This document shows positions 41,038-49,890 of a DNA stretch of 49,890 nt, one piece after another (position 1 is the stretch's first letter; every line of letters begins with the position of its first letter). This stretch comes from Streptomyces sabulosicollis (GTDB taxonomy: Bacteria > Actinomycetota > Actinomycetes > Streptomycetales > Streptomycetaceae). The stretch spans positions 1 to 49,890 of the forward strand of contig NZ_JAEEAP010000012.1 of NCBI RefSeq assembly GCF_016103465.1. Reading direction: 5' to 3'. Position numbers and translations under genes: made by a program. The notes under the pieces were generated by a model. That model ran no database searches. It had not been told where the DNA came from and saw only the letters and a program-made list of their open reading frames with translations.

Positions 41038-42171
41038 ATGCCCGTGGAGTTCCTCGGCATCGCCGCCACCAACGACGGCTCCGAGACCGGGCCGCGCTCC
41101 GGCGCGGCCTTCGACAAGGAGTACACCCTGCGGCTCGCCCGGGTCCATGAGGACCACGGCTGGGACCGGGTGCTGTTCGCCTACGGCTCCGGTTCGCCCG
41201 ATCCCGCGCCCGCCGCCGCGTACATCGCCGCCAGGCTGGACCGGCTCGGGATCCTGCTGGCCCACCGGCCCAACGTGTCCTATCCGACGTACGCCGCCAA
41301 GACGTTCGCCACGCTCGACCGGATCAGCGACGGCCGGCTGACGGTGCACTTCATCACCGGCGGCAACGACCACGAGCAGCGGCGCGAGGGCGACACCCTC
41401 ACCAAGGACGAGCGCTACGCCCGCACCCGCGAGTACATCCAGATCGTCAAGAAGATCTGGACCACCCATGAGCCCTTCGACCACGAGGGCGAGCACTACC
41501 GCTTCCACGACTTCGTCAGCGATGTCTTCCCGGTCCAGCGGCCGCGCCCGGGCGTCTCCTTCGGCGGCTCCTCCCCCGCGGCCTACGCGGCCGGCGGGGC
41601 CGAGGCCGACATCTACTGCCTGTGGGGCGAGCCGCTGGAGCGGACCGCCGAGCAGATCGCGGCGGTGAAGGCGGCCGCCGCCGCGGCCGGGCGGAGCGAG
41701 GTGCCGAGGATCCAGGTGGCGTTCCGGCCGATCATCGCCCCGACCGAGGAGCTGGCCTGGGAGAAGGCCCACCGTACGGTGGACGCCATCCGCGCCCGTA
41801 AGGAGCGGGGCGAGGCGACGACCGTGCGCCACCACCGCAGGGGCGCCCCCGAGAACACCGGTTCACAGCGGCTGGTCTCGATCGCCGAGGCGGGTGAGCG
41901 CTACGACCGGGCGCTGTGGACCGCGACCGCCGCCGCCACCGGTGGCGCGGGCAACTCCAACGCCCTGGTGGGCACGCCGGAGACGGTGGCGCAGGCGCTG
42001 CTGGACTACTACGACCTGGGCGTGGACATCCTCTCCGCGCGCGGCTACGACCTGCTGGGCGACGCGATCGACTTCGGCCGCCATGTCATCCCGATCGTCC
42101 GGGAAGAGGTCGCCAAGCGGGACGCCGAGCGCGCGGCCCGGGGCCCGCAGACCCTCACGGCGGTGCGCTGA
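41038..42171 (+). CDS. LLM-class FMN-dependent monooxygenase (alkanesulfonate monooxygenase-like)
   Basis: A 377-residue luciferase-like TIM-barrel monooxygenase. The SsuD-type pattern is visible: VEFLGIAATNDGSET, the LAHRPNVSYPTYAAKTFATLD strand, DGRLTVHFITGGNDHEQRREGD, and YTREY-like RTREYIQIVKKIW; the C-terminus reads GTPETVAQALLDYYDLGVDIL. Such enzymes use reduced flavin from a partner reductase to cleave C-S bonds or oxidise related substrates. No flavin reductase gene is adjacent. The Cys leader peptide upstream supports a sulfur-scavenging role. AAAGGG precedes the ATG by 7 nt; the stop overlaps the next start (TGATG). Confidence 0.9.
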   Translation: MPVEFLGIAATNDGSETGPRSGAAFDKEYTLRLARVHEDHGWDRVLFAYGSGSPDPAPAAAYIAARLDRLGILLAHRPNVSYPTYAAKTFATLDRISDGRLTVHFITGGNDHEQRREGDTLTKDERYARTREYIQIVKKIWTTHEPFDHEGEHYRFHDFVSDVFPVQRPRPGVSFGGSSPAAYAAGGAEADIYCLWGEPLERTAEQIAAVKAAAAAAGRSEVPRIQVAFRPIIAPTEELAWEKAHRTVDAIRARKERGEATTVRHHRRGAPENTGSQRLVSIAEAGERYDRALWTATAAATGGAGNSNALVGTPETVAQALLDYYDLGVDILSARGYDLLGDAIDFGRHVIPIVREEVAKRDAERAARGPQTLTAVR

Positions 42172-42665
42172 TGACCTCCGTGGCCGAGCCCCGGCGCCAG
42201 CCCCAGCTCACGGTGGTCCGCGTGACCGTGGACGACCCACGGGTGGAGCCGCTGCTGCGCGAACTGGCGCATGAGTACTCCACCCGCTACGGCAGGGCGG
42301 CCGACGGTGAGCTGAACCGCTACCCGGCCGAGGAGTTCGCCCCGCCGCACGGGGAGCTGCTCCTGCTGCTGGAGGGCGGTGAGCCGGTCGCCGGAGGCGC
42401 GTACCGGCGGTACGACGAGCGGACGGCGGAGCTCAAGCGGATCTGGACACACTCGGGCCACCGGCGGCGCGGACTGGCCCGCCGGGTGGTGGCGGAGCTG
42501 GAGCGGTCGGCCGCCGGGCGCGGCTACCGCCGGATCTACCTCACCACCGGACCCCGCCAGCCGGAGGCGCGCGGGCTGTATCTGGCCACCGGCTACACCC
42601 CGTTGTTCGATGTCTCGGCCGACCCGGAGACCATCGGCCCGCTCCCGTTCGAAAAGGGGCTGTAG
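42171..42665 (+). CDS. GNAT-family N-acetyltransferase
   Basis: A 164-residue GNAT protein. The acetyl-CoA pyrophosphate loop is HRRRGLARRVVAELE (R-x-x-G-x-A), preceded by TAELKRIWTH and followed by IYLTTGPRQPEARGLYLATGYTPL, the usual motif B with Tyr. It starts with an ATG that overlaps the monooxygenase stop, so the two are co-translated and presumably act on related compounds. In other actinomycetes and in sulfur-source operons, GNAT genes accompany such monooxygenases, where acetylation of S-substituted cysteines is known; application here is inference. Confidence 0.88.
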   Translation: MTSVAEPRRQPQLTVVRVTVDDPRVEPLLRELAHEYSTRYGRAADGELNRYPAEEFAPPHGELLLLLEGGEPVAGGAYRRYDERTAELKRIWTHSGHRRRGLARRVVAELERSAAGRGYRRIYLTTGPRQPEARGLYLATGYTPLFDVSADPETIGPLPFEKGL

Positions 42666-42692
42666 GCCCGGCGGAGCGCCCTCCGCCAACGC

Positions 42693-42733
42693 GCGTCCGT
42701 CCGCCCGCCCGGCCGCTCCGGGCGGACGGACGC
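42693..42733 (+). terminator. Perfect 15-bp hairpin terminator
   Basis: GCGTCCGTCCGCCCG (42693-42707) pairs perfectly with CGGGCGGACGGACGC (42719-42733) around an 11-nt loop. It separates the monooxygenase-acetyltransferase pair from the transporter operon. Confidence 0.85.
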
Positions 42734-42748
42734 ATTCCCCCGTTTACG

Positions 42749-42802
42749 GTTGACCGTTCTGTGTCAACTGTTGCCGGGCGCCCGTGGATGCGGTTTTAGG
42801 AT
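42749..42802 (+). promoter_or_regulatory. Candidate promoter and operator of amino-acid uptake operon
   Basis: An inverted repeat GTTGAC (42749-42754) and GTCAAC (42763-42768), 8 bp apart, precedes TTGCCG (42771-42776) and TAGGAT (42797-42802), the latter a consensus actinomycete -10. The 20-bp spacer is longer than ideal, which would suit an activator bound at the inverted repeat. The operon start codon is 41 bp beyond the -10. Confidence 0.5.
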
Positions 42803-42842
42803 GCGGTAATTCTGCCGCGACCCGACCGTCCGAAGGCATGCC

Positions 42843-43751
42843 ATGACCAAAGTCCTGAACGTCGATGCACTACCCGAGCCGTCCGTGCTCAAACGCGCGA
42901 AGCGACGGCGTCCCGGACTTCTGGTGGCCAATGCGATCGTGCTGGTACTGGCCGCGATGGCGGTGACCACGATATGCACCAACCCCCGTTTCGAGTGGGA
43001 AACCGTCGGCAAATACTTCTTCGAGATCCGGGTGATGAAGGGCATCGGGGTCAGCATCGGAATGACCGCGGCGACCATGGCGCTCTCCTTGGTGTGCGGC
43101 ACCCTGGTCGCGCTGATGCGCATGGGCGACTCCCGGCTCATGTCGATGGTCGCGGCCGCCTTCATCTGGGTTTTCCGTTCCATTCCCATGCTGGTGCAGC
43201 TGCTTTTCTGGTACAACCTCGCGGCCCTCTTTCCGACACTGTCCCTCGGCATTCCCTGGGGACCGCGTTTCGTCACCTTCGATTCGAACAGCGTCATCGG
43301 CCCGCTCACCGCCGCGATCATCGGCCTGACCCTCCACGAGACCGCGTACATCGCGGAGTTGATCCGATCCGGACTGCTGGCCGTGCCCGATGGACAGCGC
43401 CAGGCGGCGTCCGCGCTGGGGTTGACACCGGCTCAGATCTTCTTCCGCGTCACCCTCCCCCAGGCGTTGCGGGTGATCGTCCCCCCGATGGGAAATGAGC
43501 TGATATCTCTCCTCAAGGCCACCTCTCTGGTCAGCGTGATCACCCTGGCCGACCTGCTCTACTCGGTCCAGCTGATTTACGCCAAGAACTTCCAGACCGT
43601 TCCCCTGTTGATCGTGGCCGCCATTTGGTACATGATCATCACTGGCGCCATTACTCTTCTGCAGCAGCGCCTGGAGCGACGTCTGGGACGACACACCCTG
43701 ATTTCGGCCGACAAGGCCGGGAAAGTGAAGAGGATCGAGCACTCGGTATGA
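42843..43751 (+). CDS. Polar amino-acid ABC transporter permease
   Basis: A 302-residue His/Glu/Gln/Arg/opine-family permease with a basic N-terminal tail and about five to six membrane helices. The family segments [40 protein letters not shown] and [27 protein letters not shown] (the EAA-like ATPase contact) are clear. As a single permease gene it should act as a homodimer. GAAGG lies about 6 nt before ATG 42843. The stop overlaps the ATPase start (ATGA). With the downstream lipoprotein it forms a complete importer, unlike the two sugar systems in this window. Confidence 0.94.
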   Translation: MTKVLNVDALPEPSVLKRAKRRRPGLLVANAIVLVLAAMAVTTICTNPRFEWETVGKYFFEIRVMKGIGVSIGMTAATMALSLVCGTLVALMRMGDSRLMSMVAAAFIWVFRSIPMLVQLLFWYNLAALFPTLSLGIPWGPRFVTFDSNSVIGPLTAAIIGLTLHETAYIAELIRSGLLAVPDGQRQAASALGLTPAQIFFRVTLPQALRVIVPPMGNELISLLKATSLVSVITLADLLYSVQLIYAKNFQTVPLLIVAAIWYMIITGAITLLQQRLERRLGRHTLISADKAGKVKRIEHSV

Positions 43752-44536
43752 CCGTGGCATCGCAAATGGAATCGCAGGCCATCGTCTCCCTGCGCGGGAT
43801 CCGCAAGTCGTTCCGCGGCACCGAGGTGCTGCACGGCATCTCCCTGGATATCCACCGAGGTGAGACGGTCTGTCTGATCGGTCCCTCCGGATCCGGAAAG
43901 AGCACACTGCTGCGCTGTGTCAACCACCTCGAGGTGCCCGACCAGGGCGTGGTGGTGGTCGACGGCAGCGTGATCGGCTACCAGCTGCGCGGGCACACCC
44001 TGCATGAGCTGGGCGCCCGGGAGCTGGCCGCCCAGCGCTCGGCGATGGGCATGGTGTTCCAGAGCTTCAATCTGTTCCCGCACCTCACCGCCCGCGAGAA
44101 CATCGTGGAGGCGCCGCGCCGGGTGCTCGGGCTCTCCAAGGCCGCGGCCGACGCGCGGGCCGTGGAACTGATGACCCGGGTGGGGCTCGCCCACAAGCTG
44201 GACAGCTATCCGGACAAGCTCTCCGGCGGCCAGCAGCAGCGGGTGGCCATCGCCCGGGCCCTGGCGATGCGGCCCAAGGTGATGCTCTTCGACGAGCCGA
44301 CCTCCGCCCTGGACCCCGAGATGGTGCAGGAGGTGCTCAGCGTCATCAAGGACCTGGCCCGCGACGGCATGACGCTGGTCGTCGTCACCCATGAGATGCG
44401 CTTCGCCGCCGATGTGGCCGACCGGATCGTCTTCATGGACGACGGCCGGATCGTCGAGGAGGGCGCCCCGGACGCGCTGCTGCGCGCTCCCTCACACGAC
44501 CGCACCCGCATGTTCCTGTCGAAGGTCAGCCCATGA
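43748..44536 (+). CDS. Polar amino-acid ABC transporter ATPase
   Basis: A 262-residue ATP-binding subunit. Walker A is GPSGSGKST at residues 45-53, the Q-loop reads [12 protein letters not shown], the ABC signature [15 protein letters not shown], Walker [14 protein letters not shown] and the switch VVTHEM. The pattern is that of GlnQ/HisP-type proteins. It contacts the permease encoded just before it. The stop overlaps the start of the M19 dipeptidase gene, so transport and peptidase are translated together. Confidence 0.96.
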   Translation: MTVASQMESQAIVSLRGIRKSFRGTEVLHGISLDIHRGETVCLIGPSGSGKSTLLRCVNHLEVPDQGVVVVDGSVIGYQLRGHTLHELGARELAAQRSAMGMVFQSFNLFPHLTARENIVEAPRRVLGLSKAAADARAVELMTRVGLAHKLDSYPDKLSGGQQQRVAIARALAMRPKVMLFDEPTSALDPEMVQEVLSVIKDLARDGMTLVVVTHEMRFAADVADRIVFMDDGRIVEEGAPDALLRAPSHDRTRMFLSKVSP

Positions 44537-45786
44537 GCACCGAACTCCCCCTGCCCGCCAAGACCGCCCGGCGCCTGAAGCTGTGGGACTCCTACCGCTC
44601 GTACCAGTACCTGGAGGCCGGGGAGGACTACCGCGCCTTCGAACTGGCGCCCGCGCTCGGCCGGGTCCCCGGGGCCGCGCTGACGTGGAGCGAGGACGTC
44701 GAGGTCCGCGCGCGGGACTTCGAGGAGCGCCATCTGGTCGTCTCCGCCCATGACCACCTCTCGCTGCGCCCCGCGGATCCGGGCGACTTCGCCGCGTACC
44801 GCCGCCAGGGCCGGGAGTCGATCCCCTACGAGGGCATCGCGTACTCGGGGGTGGACCTGTTCTTCGACGGTGGCCCGGCCGCGGTCAGCATGATCCGCTC
44901 CCATGCCCCGTGGGACTGGGACGACGCGGTCAGCGACCTGGCCATGCGCCAGGCGGACCTCGCCCATCAGCGGCTGGTGGCGCCGGTCCGCACCCTCGAG
45001 GAGGCCGACCGGGCGCGGGCCGGCCACCAGGTGGGGGTGGTGCTGACCCTGGAGTCCGCCTCCCCCATCGGCAACGACATCGACCGGCTCGATCTGCTCT
45101 ACGGCCTGGGTGTGCGGCTGCTCGGCCTGGTCTACAGCGAGAGCAACCAGCTGGGTTCGGGGCTCGCCGACGCCGGGGACACCGGTCTGACCCTGCTCGG
45201 CCGCCGGGCGCTGCGCCGGATGAACGACCTCGGGATCATCGTCGATGTCTCGCACAGCGGGGACGCGACGGCCCTGGACGCCGTGCGCCGCTCCTCCGCT
45301 CCCGTGGTGATCACCCATGCCGGGTCCCGGGCGCTGTGGCCGACCCCGCGGATGAAGCCCGACGACGTGATCCGGGCCTGTGCCGGTTCCGGCGGGTTCA
45401 TCGGCGTCGAGGCGGCGCCGCACACGACCATCACCGCGCGGCACCCCCGGCACGATCTGGACTCGGTGATGGAGCACATCGAGCGCTGTATCGATCTGGT
45501 CGGCATCGACCACGTGGCCTTCGGCCCGGACACCAACTTCGGCGATCACACGGCCTGGCACCGGACGTTCGCCCCGCTCTTCGGCAAGGACGACGCGCAC
45601 GACGGCAAGGCCCCCGAACTGCCGCCGCACGAGGAGGTCGCGTACGTACGGGGCTGTGAGAACCCCGCGGAGGCCGTCGGCAACATGATCCGGTGGCTGT
45701 TCGACCGCGGCTACTCCGAAGCGGACGTGGCCAAGCTGGCCGGGGGCAACGTACGGCGCGTCGCCGAGACCGTCTGGGGCCGCTGA
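44533..45786 (+). CDS. Membrane dipeptidase family (M19) amidohydrolase
   Basis: A 417-residue amidohydrolase-fold zinc peptidase. The N-terminal H-x-H pair is AHDHLS (His73, His75), the bridging Glu lies in [10 protein letters not shown], and the later ligands in DVSHSG and [10 protein letters not shown], matching renal-dipeptidase metal sites; [10 protein letters not shown] marks the last barrel strand. M19 enzymes hydrolyse dipeptides, including Cys-Gly types, and some D-amino-acid-containing dipeptides. No signal peptide is seen, so it should act in the cytoplasm on dipeptides taken up. It is coupled to the ATPase gene and lies before the solute-binding lipoprotein, an unusual interposition. 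Confidence 0.92.
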   Translation: MSTELPLPAKTARRLKLWDSYRSYQYLEAGEDYRAFELAPALGRVPGAALTWSEDVEVRARDFEERHLVVSAHDHLSLRPADPGDFAAYRRQGRESIPYEGIAYSGVDLFFDGGPAAVSMIRSHAPWDWDDAVSDLAMRQADLAHQRLVAPVRTLEEADRARAGHQVGVVLTLESASPIGNDIDRLDLLYGLGVRLLGLVYSESNQLGSGLADAGDTGLTLLGRRALRRMNDLGIIVDVSHSGDATALDAVRRSSAPVVITHAGSRALWPTPRMKPDDVIRACAGSGGFIGVEAAPHTTITARHPRHDLDSVMEHIERCIDLVGIDHVAFGPDTNFGDHTAWHRTFAPLFGKDDAHDGKAPELPPHEEVAYVRGCENPAEAVGNMIRWLFDRGYSEADVAKLAGGNVRRVAETVWGR

Positions 45787-45838
45787 CCGGTCCCGTTCTT
45801 CCGCATCCGCTACCCCCCACCTCCCGAATGGAGCACCC

Positions 45839-46783
45839 ATGCGCAACCGTCCCCACGTCGCCGCATGCGCCCTGCTGGCCTGTCTGACGCTCAGTCTGTC
45901 GGCCTGTTCGGTGGACGACACCCCCGAGGACGGCAAGGACGGCAAGAGCCGTCCGGCGGTCACGCTCGCCCCCGAGCCCAAGGACAGCGCGCTGGCCGCC
46001 GAGGTGCCCCCGGCCTACACCAAGAAGACGCTCATCATGGGCGTCAGCGAGTACGCGCCGTATGTCACCTTCGAGTCCGACGGGAAGATCACCGGGCTGG
46101 TGCCCGACCTGTCCGCGCAGCTCTCCTCGTTGCTGGACATCAAGATCAAGGTGGAGCGGACCAACTTCGACGCGGTCATCCCGGGGCTGAAGTCCGGCCG
46201 GATCGACCTCAGCGCGCCCTCCGGTGACTTCACCGAGCGTCAGAAGGAGGTGGACTTCGCCGACTTCGCGCAGAGCAGTGTGACGCTGATGGTGCTCAGG
46301 GACGGCTCCTTCCGCCCCAAGAACGGCCTCGAGGTCTGCGGTCACAAGGTCGGCGTCGAAAAGGGCGCCGGAACGCAGAACGTGCTCGCCGCGCAGAACA
46401 AGCGGTGTGCCGCGAAGGGCAAGCCGTCGGTGGACGTGAAGCTCTACACCGATCTGCCCGCCGCCTCGCTGGCGCTGCAGAGCAAGCGCGTGGAGGCGGT
46501 GGCCGCGCCCAGCGCCTCCAACACCTCGGTGAGCCAGAACTCGCACGACCGCTTCGAGACGCTCGAGCTGAAGGACATGCTGGACCTGCCCGCCGCGACG
46601 GCCATCTACGGCATCCAGGCCAAGAAGGACTCCGGGCTCGCGCCCGTGATCGTCAAGGCGCTGCGGAAGCTGTACGAATCGGGCACCTACGCCAAGCTCT
46701 TCGGCCAGTGGGGGCTGCCGCTGTCCACCGTCACCCGGGACCAGATCTCCCTCAACGGCTCCAAGCAATCCCAGACCCAGTGA
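45839..46783 (+). CDS. Amino-acid ABC transporter solute-binding lipoprotein
   Basis: A 314-residue family 3 solute-binding protein. The signal and lipobox end LSACS (Cys23). The mature domain shows [52 protein letters not shown], then [13 protein letters not shown] and [12 protein letters not shown], all standard for polar amino-acid binders. Two further cysteines (EVCGHK and KRCAAK) could form a disulfide. It lies 52 bp after the dipeptidase gene with GGAG before the ATG and should feed the permease-ATPase pair. The ligand may be an amino acid or small peptide-like compound. Confidence 0.93.
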   Translation: MRNRPHVAACALLACLTLSLSACSVDDTPEDGKDGKSRPAVTLAPEPKDSALAAEVPPAYTKKTLIMGVSEYAPYVTFESDGKITGLVPDLSAQLSSLLDIKIKVERTNFDAVIPGLKSGRIDLSAPSGDFTERQKEVDFADFAQSSVTLMVLRDGSFRPKNGLEVCGHKVGVEKGAGTQNVLAAQNKRCAAKGKPSVDVKLYTDLPAASLALQSKRVEAVAAPSASNTSVSQNSHDRFETLELKDMLDLPAATAIYGIQAKKDSGLAPVIVKALRKLYESGTYAKLFGQWGLPLSTVTRDQISLNGSKQSQTQ

Positions 46784-46791
46784 GATCTTCC

Positions 46792-48693
46792 ATGGCACGC
46801 ACCAGTCAGACCGAAACGACCGGCGACAGAGGGCGGGCGGCCCGGGAGGAGCCCGCCCGGCTGCTGGACGAGCGGGTGTGGCGACGCACCCTGCGCGTTC
46901 CGACGCGGGACGGGATCGTCCTGGCCGCCGATCTCTTCACCGACCAGGAGCGGCCCGGGCCCCGCCCGGTCATCCTGGAGCGGACCCCCTACGGCCGCCG
47001 GCAGACGCGCGACTCCGACCGCAGCCGCCATGACGAGCCGGTGCCGACGCCGGAGCAGACCTCGGCGTTCTTCGTCCGCGCGGGGTACCACGTGGTGCGG
47101 CAGGACTGCCGGGGCCGCGGGGACTCCGAGGGCACCTTCGTGAAGTACCTCGGCGAGGGGCCGGACGGGGCGGACACCATCGACTGGATCGCCGCCCAGC
47201 CCTGGTGCGACGGCCGGGTGGCCATGATGGGCGTGTCCTACTCGGCCCACGCCCAGACGGCCGCCGCGGCCGAGTCCCCCGCCGGGCTGTCCGCGATGTT
47301 CATGGACTCCGGCGGCCTCGCCAGCGCCTACGAGGCCGGGATGCGGATGGGCGGCGCCTTCGAGCTCAAGCAGATCACCTGGGCCTTCCGGCACGGCGAG
47401 GAGAGCCCGGAGGCGGAGCGGGACCCGCTGGTGCGCAAGGCGTTCGCGGGGACGGATCTGCGCGACTGGTTCACCGTGCTGCCGTGGCGGACCGGCGTCT
47501 CGCCGCTCGCCCAGGTGGACGCCTACGAGCGCTATCTGCTCGACCAGTGGCGGCACGACGCCTTCGGGGCGTACTGGCGCCAGCCGGCCATCTACGGGCG
47601 CGGCCACTACGACCGCTTCCCGGATGTGCCGACCCTGCACATGTCGAGCTGGTACGACCCGTATGTGCGCTCCACCATCGAGAACTTCACCGCCATGGGC
47701 CGCCTCAAGCGGTCCCCGGCGTATCTGGTGATGGGGCCGTGGAAACACGGGCTGCGCTGTGTCACCTTCGCCGGCGACGTGGACTTCGGGCCCGCCGCCA
47801 CCTTCAGCGGCAACGTCGACACCTCGTATCTGTCCTTCCGGCAGCGGTGGTTCGACGCGGTGCTGGGGGACGGCGACCCGGAGTCGATCCCGCGGGTCCA
47901 GTACTTCCTGATGGGCGGCGGCGACGGCCGGCGGGACGAGGCCGGGCGGATGCGGCACGGCGGCCGGTGGCACACCGACACCCAGTGGCCCCCGGCGGGG
48001 ACCCGGGAGACCGCGTTCTACTGCCACACCTCGGGCGGGCTGAGCCGGGAGCGGCCGACGGCGACACGGGCCTGGGTGGAGTACGACTTCGACCCGAACG
48101 ACCCGGTGCCGACCCTCGGCGGCCAGGTCACCTCGGGCGAGCCGGTGATGGTCGGCGGCGCCTTCGACCAGGTGCCGGACGAACGGTTCTACGGCGCCCG
48201 CCCGCCGTATCTGCCGCTGAACTCCCGGCCCGATGTGATCTCGCTGACCACCCCGCCGCTGGAGGAGCCGCTGGTGGTGGCCGGGCCGGTCACGGCGCGG
48301 CTGTTCATCTCCTCGTCCGCGCCGGACACCGACTTCACGGTGAAGCTGGTCGATGTGCACCCGCCGAACGAGGACTATCCGCACGGCTTCGCGATGAACC
48401 TCACCGAGGGCATCTTCCGCTGCCGCTTCCACAAGTCCTTCGAGCGCCCGGAGCCGCTGGAGCCGGGCGAGGTCTACGAGATCGAGATCCCGGCGCCGGA
48501 CACCGCCAACCGCTTCGGGGCCGGGCACCGGCTGCGGGTGGACATCTCCTCGAGCGACTTCCCCCGCTTCGACGTGAACTCCAACACGGGGGTGCCGGAG
48601 GCGGTGAGCCGCCGCAAGGTGGTGGCGACCAACCGCGTCCACATGGACGCGGAGCACCCCTCGGCGGTGCTGCTGTGGACCCGGCCGGGCTGA
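46792..48693 (+). CDS. CocE/NonD-family alpha/beta hydrolase (X-Pro dipeptidyl-peptidase-like)
   Basis: A 633-residue hydrolase with an N-terminal alpha/beta-hydrolase domain, a helical cap and a C-terminal jelly-roll (PLVVAGPVTARLFISSSAPDTDFTVKLVDV). The start at ATG 46792 is 8 bp after the lipoprotein stop. The nucleophile is Ser149 in GVSYSA, where the last residue is Ala and not the common Gly; the Asp is in SSWYDPYV and the His in GPWKHG. The oxyanion Tyr is probably in ERTPYGRR. Members include cocaine esterase, glutaryl-7-ACA acylase and X-Pro peptidases. No signal peptide is seen. In this operon it may open an ester, amide or proline dipeptide after import. Confidence 0.9.
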   Translation: MARTSQTETTGDRGRAAREEPARLLDERVWRRTLRVPTRDGIVLAADLFTDQERPGPRPVILERTPYGRRQTRDSDRSRHDEPVPTPEQTSAFFVRAGYHVVRQDCRGRGDSEGTFVKYLGEGPDGADTIDWIAAQPWCDGRVAMMGVSYSAHAQTAAAAESPAGLSAMFMDSGGLASAYEAGMRMGGAFELKQITWAFRHGEESPEAERDPLVRKAFAGTDLRDWFTVLPWRTGVSPLAQVDAYERYLLDQWRHDAFGAYWRQPAIYGRGHYDRFPDVPTLHMSSWYDPYVRSTIENFTAMGRLKRSPAYLVMGPWKHGLRCVTFAGDVDFGPAATFSGNVDTSYLSFRQRWFDAVLGDGDPESIPRVQYFLMGGGDGRRDEAGRMRHGGRWHTDTQWPPAGTRETAFYCHTSGGLSRERPTATRAWVEYDFDPNDPVPTLGGQVTSGEPVMVGGAFDQVPDERFYGARPPYLPLNSRPDVISLTTPPLEEPLVVAGPVTARLFISSSAPDTDFTVKLVDVHPPNEDYPHGFAMNLTEGIFRCRFHKSFERPEPLEPGEVYEIEIPAPDTANRFGAGHRLRVDISSSDFPRFDVNSNTGVPEAVSRRKVVATNRVHMDAEHPSAVLLWTRPG

Positions 48694-48714
48694 CGGGCGG
48701 TCGGCCCGCGCCGG

Positions 48715-49806
48715 TCACCGCATGATGGTCGCCAGCACGTCCTGCCCCAGCCGGAGCAGGGTGCTGGTGGCCAGCCGGTGGTAGACGTATTTGCCCTCGC
48801 GCTCGGACTCGATGAGCCCGGCGTCCCTGAGCTGGCGCAGGGTGCGGGAGACCTGGGTGTCGGCGAGCCCCAGCCGCTGGGCCAGTTCGGAGGTGGTGAT
48901 GGGCTCGCCCAGCAGATGGCGGCACAGCTCCATCCGGCCCAGGGACGCCAGCGCGGACATCCGGGCCCGCAGCTCGGCCTGGGTGAGCTGGTCGGCCGTG
49001 CCGTCCTCCTGGGCGGCGAACTGGAGCACCACGGGGTGGCGCTCCTCGTCCTTGACGGTCAGATGCGGCCAGACATGGACGGAGGGGAGCAGGAAGAGCG
49101 GGCGCGGGCCGATCTCGATCTCGGCGACGGCCAGTTTGTCGTAGCGCACCCGCGAGCCGCCCCGGGAGACCACCGCGGTGGGGCTGAGCCCGGCCAGCAC
49201 CTCGGCCAGACCGCGCCGCCGTATGTCGGCACGGACCCGGGCGGCGGCCGAGTCCAGCCGGTCGCGGACCGTGCGCCACTCGGAGCGGAAGAACGCCTCG
49301 GCGCAGGAGTCCAGGAAGCACAGGAGCCGGTCGCGCAGCCCCTCGGGCGAGGCCACCAGATCGTGGGCCAGCTCCCCGCGCCGGAAGGACCGCCGCTCGC
49401 ACTGCTCCACATAGCGCTCGGCGGCCTCCGGGTCGGTCAGCAGGCTGCTGGCCGGGGGCACGGCCTCGCGGAAGCCGAGCACCCCTTGGGAGCACAGGCC
49501 CACGAACTCCTCGAGCGGCAGCTTCTCCAGATGGCGCAGCTCGTCCTCGAAGGGCTGGTCCAGCGGGAGCTCCAGCGGGAACAGCAGCCGGCAGCGGAGC
49601 CGTGCCCACAGCGGGGACAGGGCGCTCATCTCATGGGCGAGGGAGGGGGCGAGCCCCGTCCCGAGCCGCCGCGTCCAGCGCTGGGCCTCGGGGTGGTGGT
49701 CGGGCTCGGCCATGATGTGCAGCACCGACATGAGCTCGGCCAGCGGTGACCGGCCGACGTGCACGTCGGCCGGTTGGGCGCGCTGGAGGTTGAGCGTGAT
49801 CCCCAC
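48715..49806 (-). CDS. ArsR-type winged-helix regulator with DUF5937 domain
   Basis: A 363-residue protein with an N-terminal DUF5937-like region (MGITLNLQRAQPADVHV, then SPLAELMSVLHIMAEPDHHP) and a C-terminal ArsR winged helix at about 285-345 (RMELCRHLLGEPITTSELAQRLGLADTQVSRTLRQLRDAGLIESEREGKYVYH). The two-domain pattern is a large actinobacterial regulator family with unknown effectors; no metal-binding ELCVCD motif is seen. It is convergent with the CocE gene, and its promoter faces the right end of the window, so its targets are probably outside it or itself. The final 84 bases of the window show no gene. Confidence 0.88.
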   Translation of the reverse strand: MGITLNLQRAQPADVHVGRSPLAELMSVLHIMAEPDHHPEAQRWTRRLGTGLAPSLAHEMSALSPLWARLRCRLLFPLELPLDQPFEDELRHLEKLPLEEFVGLCSQGVLGFREAVPPASSLLTDPEAAERYVEQCERRSFRRGELAHDLVASPEGLRDRLLCFLDSCAEAFFRSEWRTVRDRLDSAAARVRADIRRRGLAEVLAGLSPTAVVSRGGSRVRYDKLAVAEIEIGPRPLFLLPSVHVWPHLTVKDEERHPVVLQFAAQEDGTADQLTQAELRARMSALASLGRMELCRHLLGEPITTSELAQRLGLADTQVSRTLRQLRDAGLIESEREGKYVYHRLATSTLLRLGQDVLATIMR

Positions 49807-49890
49807 ACCGGCACATTACTCGGCGGCTGCCGGACCCGGCCCGGGTGTCCCGCCCATCGGCGCCGGACCGCCTGGTCAGCGGCCCGTCGG

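Overview
The window is high-GC DNA with very GC-rich third codon positions, GTG starts, ATGA-coupled operons, Tat and lipoprotein exports, snapalysin and streptogrisin-type proteases and a small laccase. Together these point to a Streptomyces (or close relative) chromosome, probably an arm-like region rich in catabolic and secreted functions. No rRNA, tRNA, CRISPR array, insertion sequence or phage gene was recognised.

Layout. 1-2470: end of a secreted LysM protein, a DUF1876 protein coupled to a phosphoribosyltransferase, and a small unknown ORF followed by a DUF72 protein. 2489-9029: a sugar-uptake locus, with kinase, lipoprotein and two permeases on the minus strand diverging from a DeoR regulator and an NAD-dependent GH4 glycosidase. 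9308-14294: a second uptake operon (DeoR, lipoprotein, two permeases, zinc dehydrogenase) that looks built for a polyol. Neither locus has its own ABC ATPase. 14373-19799: an FAD monooxygenase, the decayed remains of an HpcH/HpaI aldolase, a third DeoR regulator, a snapalysin-like protease and RecQ.

20008-25929 is the most interesting block. A secreted ThuA-plus-sugar-dehydrogenase fusion is translationally coupled to a secreted protein joining a complete type-1 copper (cupredoxin) domain, three Ig-like repeats and a DUF1080 (3-keto-disaccharide hydrolase type) domain. A Tat-exported two-domain laccase diverges from them. They could form an extracellular sugar-oxidation chain delivering electrons to oxygen.

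26050-39030: a secreted S1 protease, a GntR regulator diverging from a MatC-type carboxylate carrier, a GH65 phosphorylase/hydrolase, a secreted lamin-tail protein, a short-chain dehydrogenase, a secreted PA14-GH2 glycosidase, and a TetR regulator diverging from an acyl-CoA synthetase followed by an MFS exporter. 40592-42665: an unannotated Cys-containing leader peptide and attenuator-like hairpin precede a SsuD-like flavin monooxygenase and an acetyltransferase, suggesting cysteine/sulfur-responsive control. 42843-48693: a complete polar amino-acid ABC transporter interleaved with an M19 dipeptidase and a CocE/NonD hydrolase, a peptide or amino-acid scavenging operon. An ArsR/DUF5937 regulator lies convergent at the right end.

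Genes are packed tightly, and convergent ends carry strong hairpins. Several regulatory palindromes, direct repeats and a 26-27 bp tandem repeat array are visible in the spacers. Assignments rest on reading motifs and context; no database comparison was possible.
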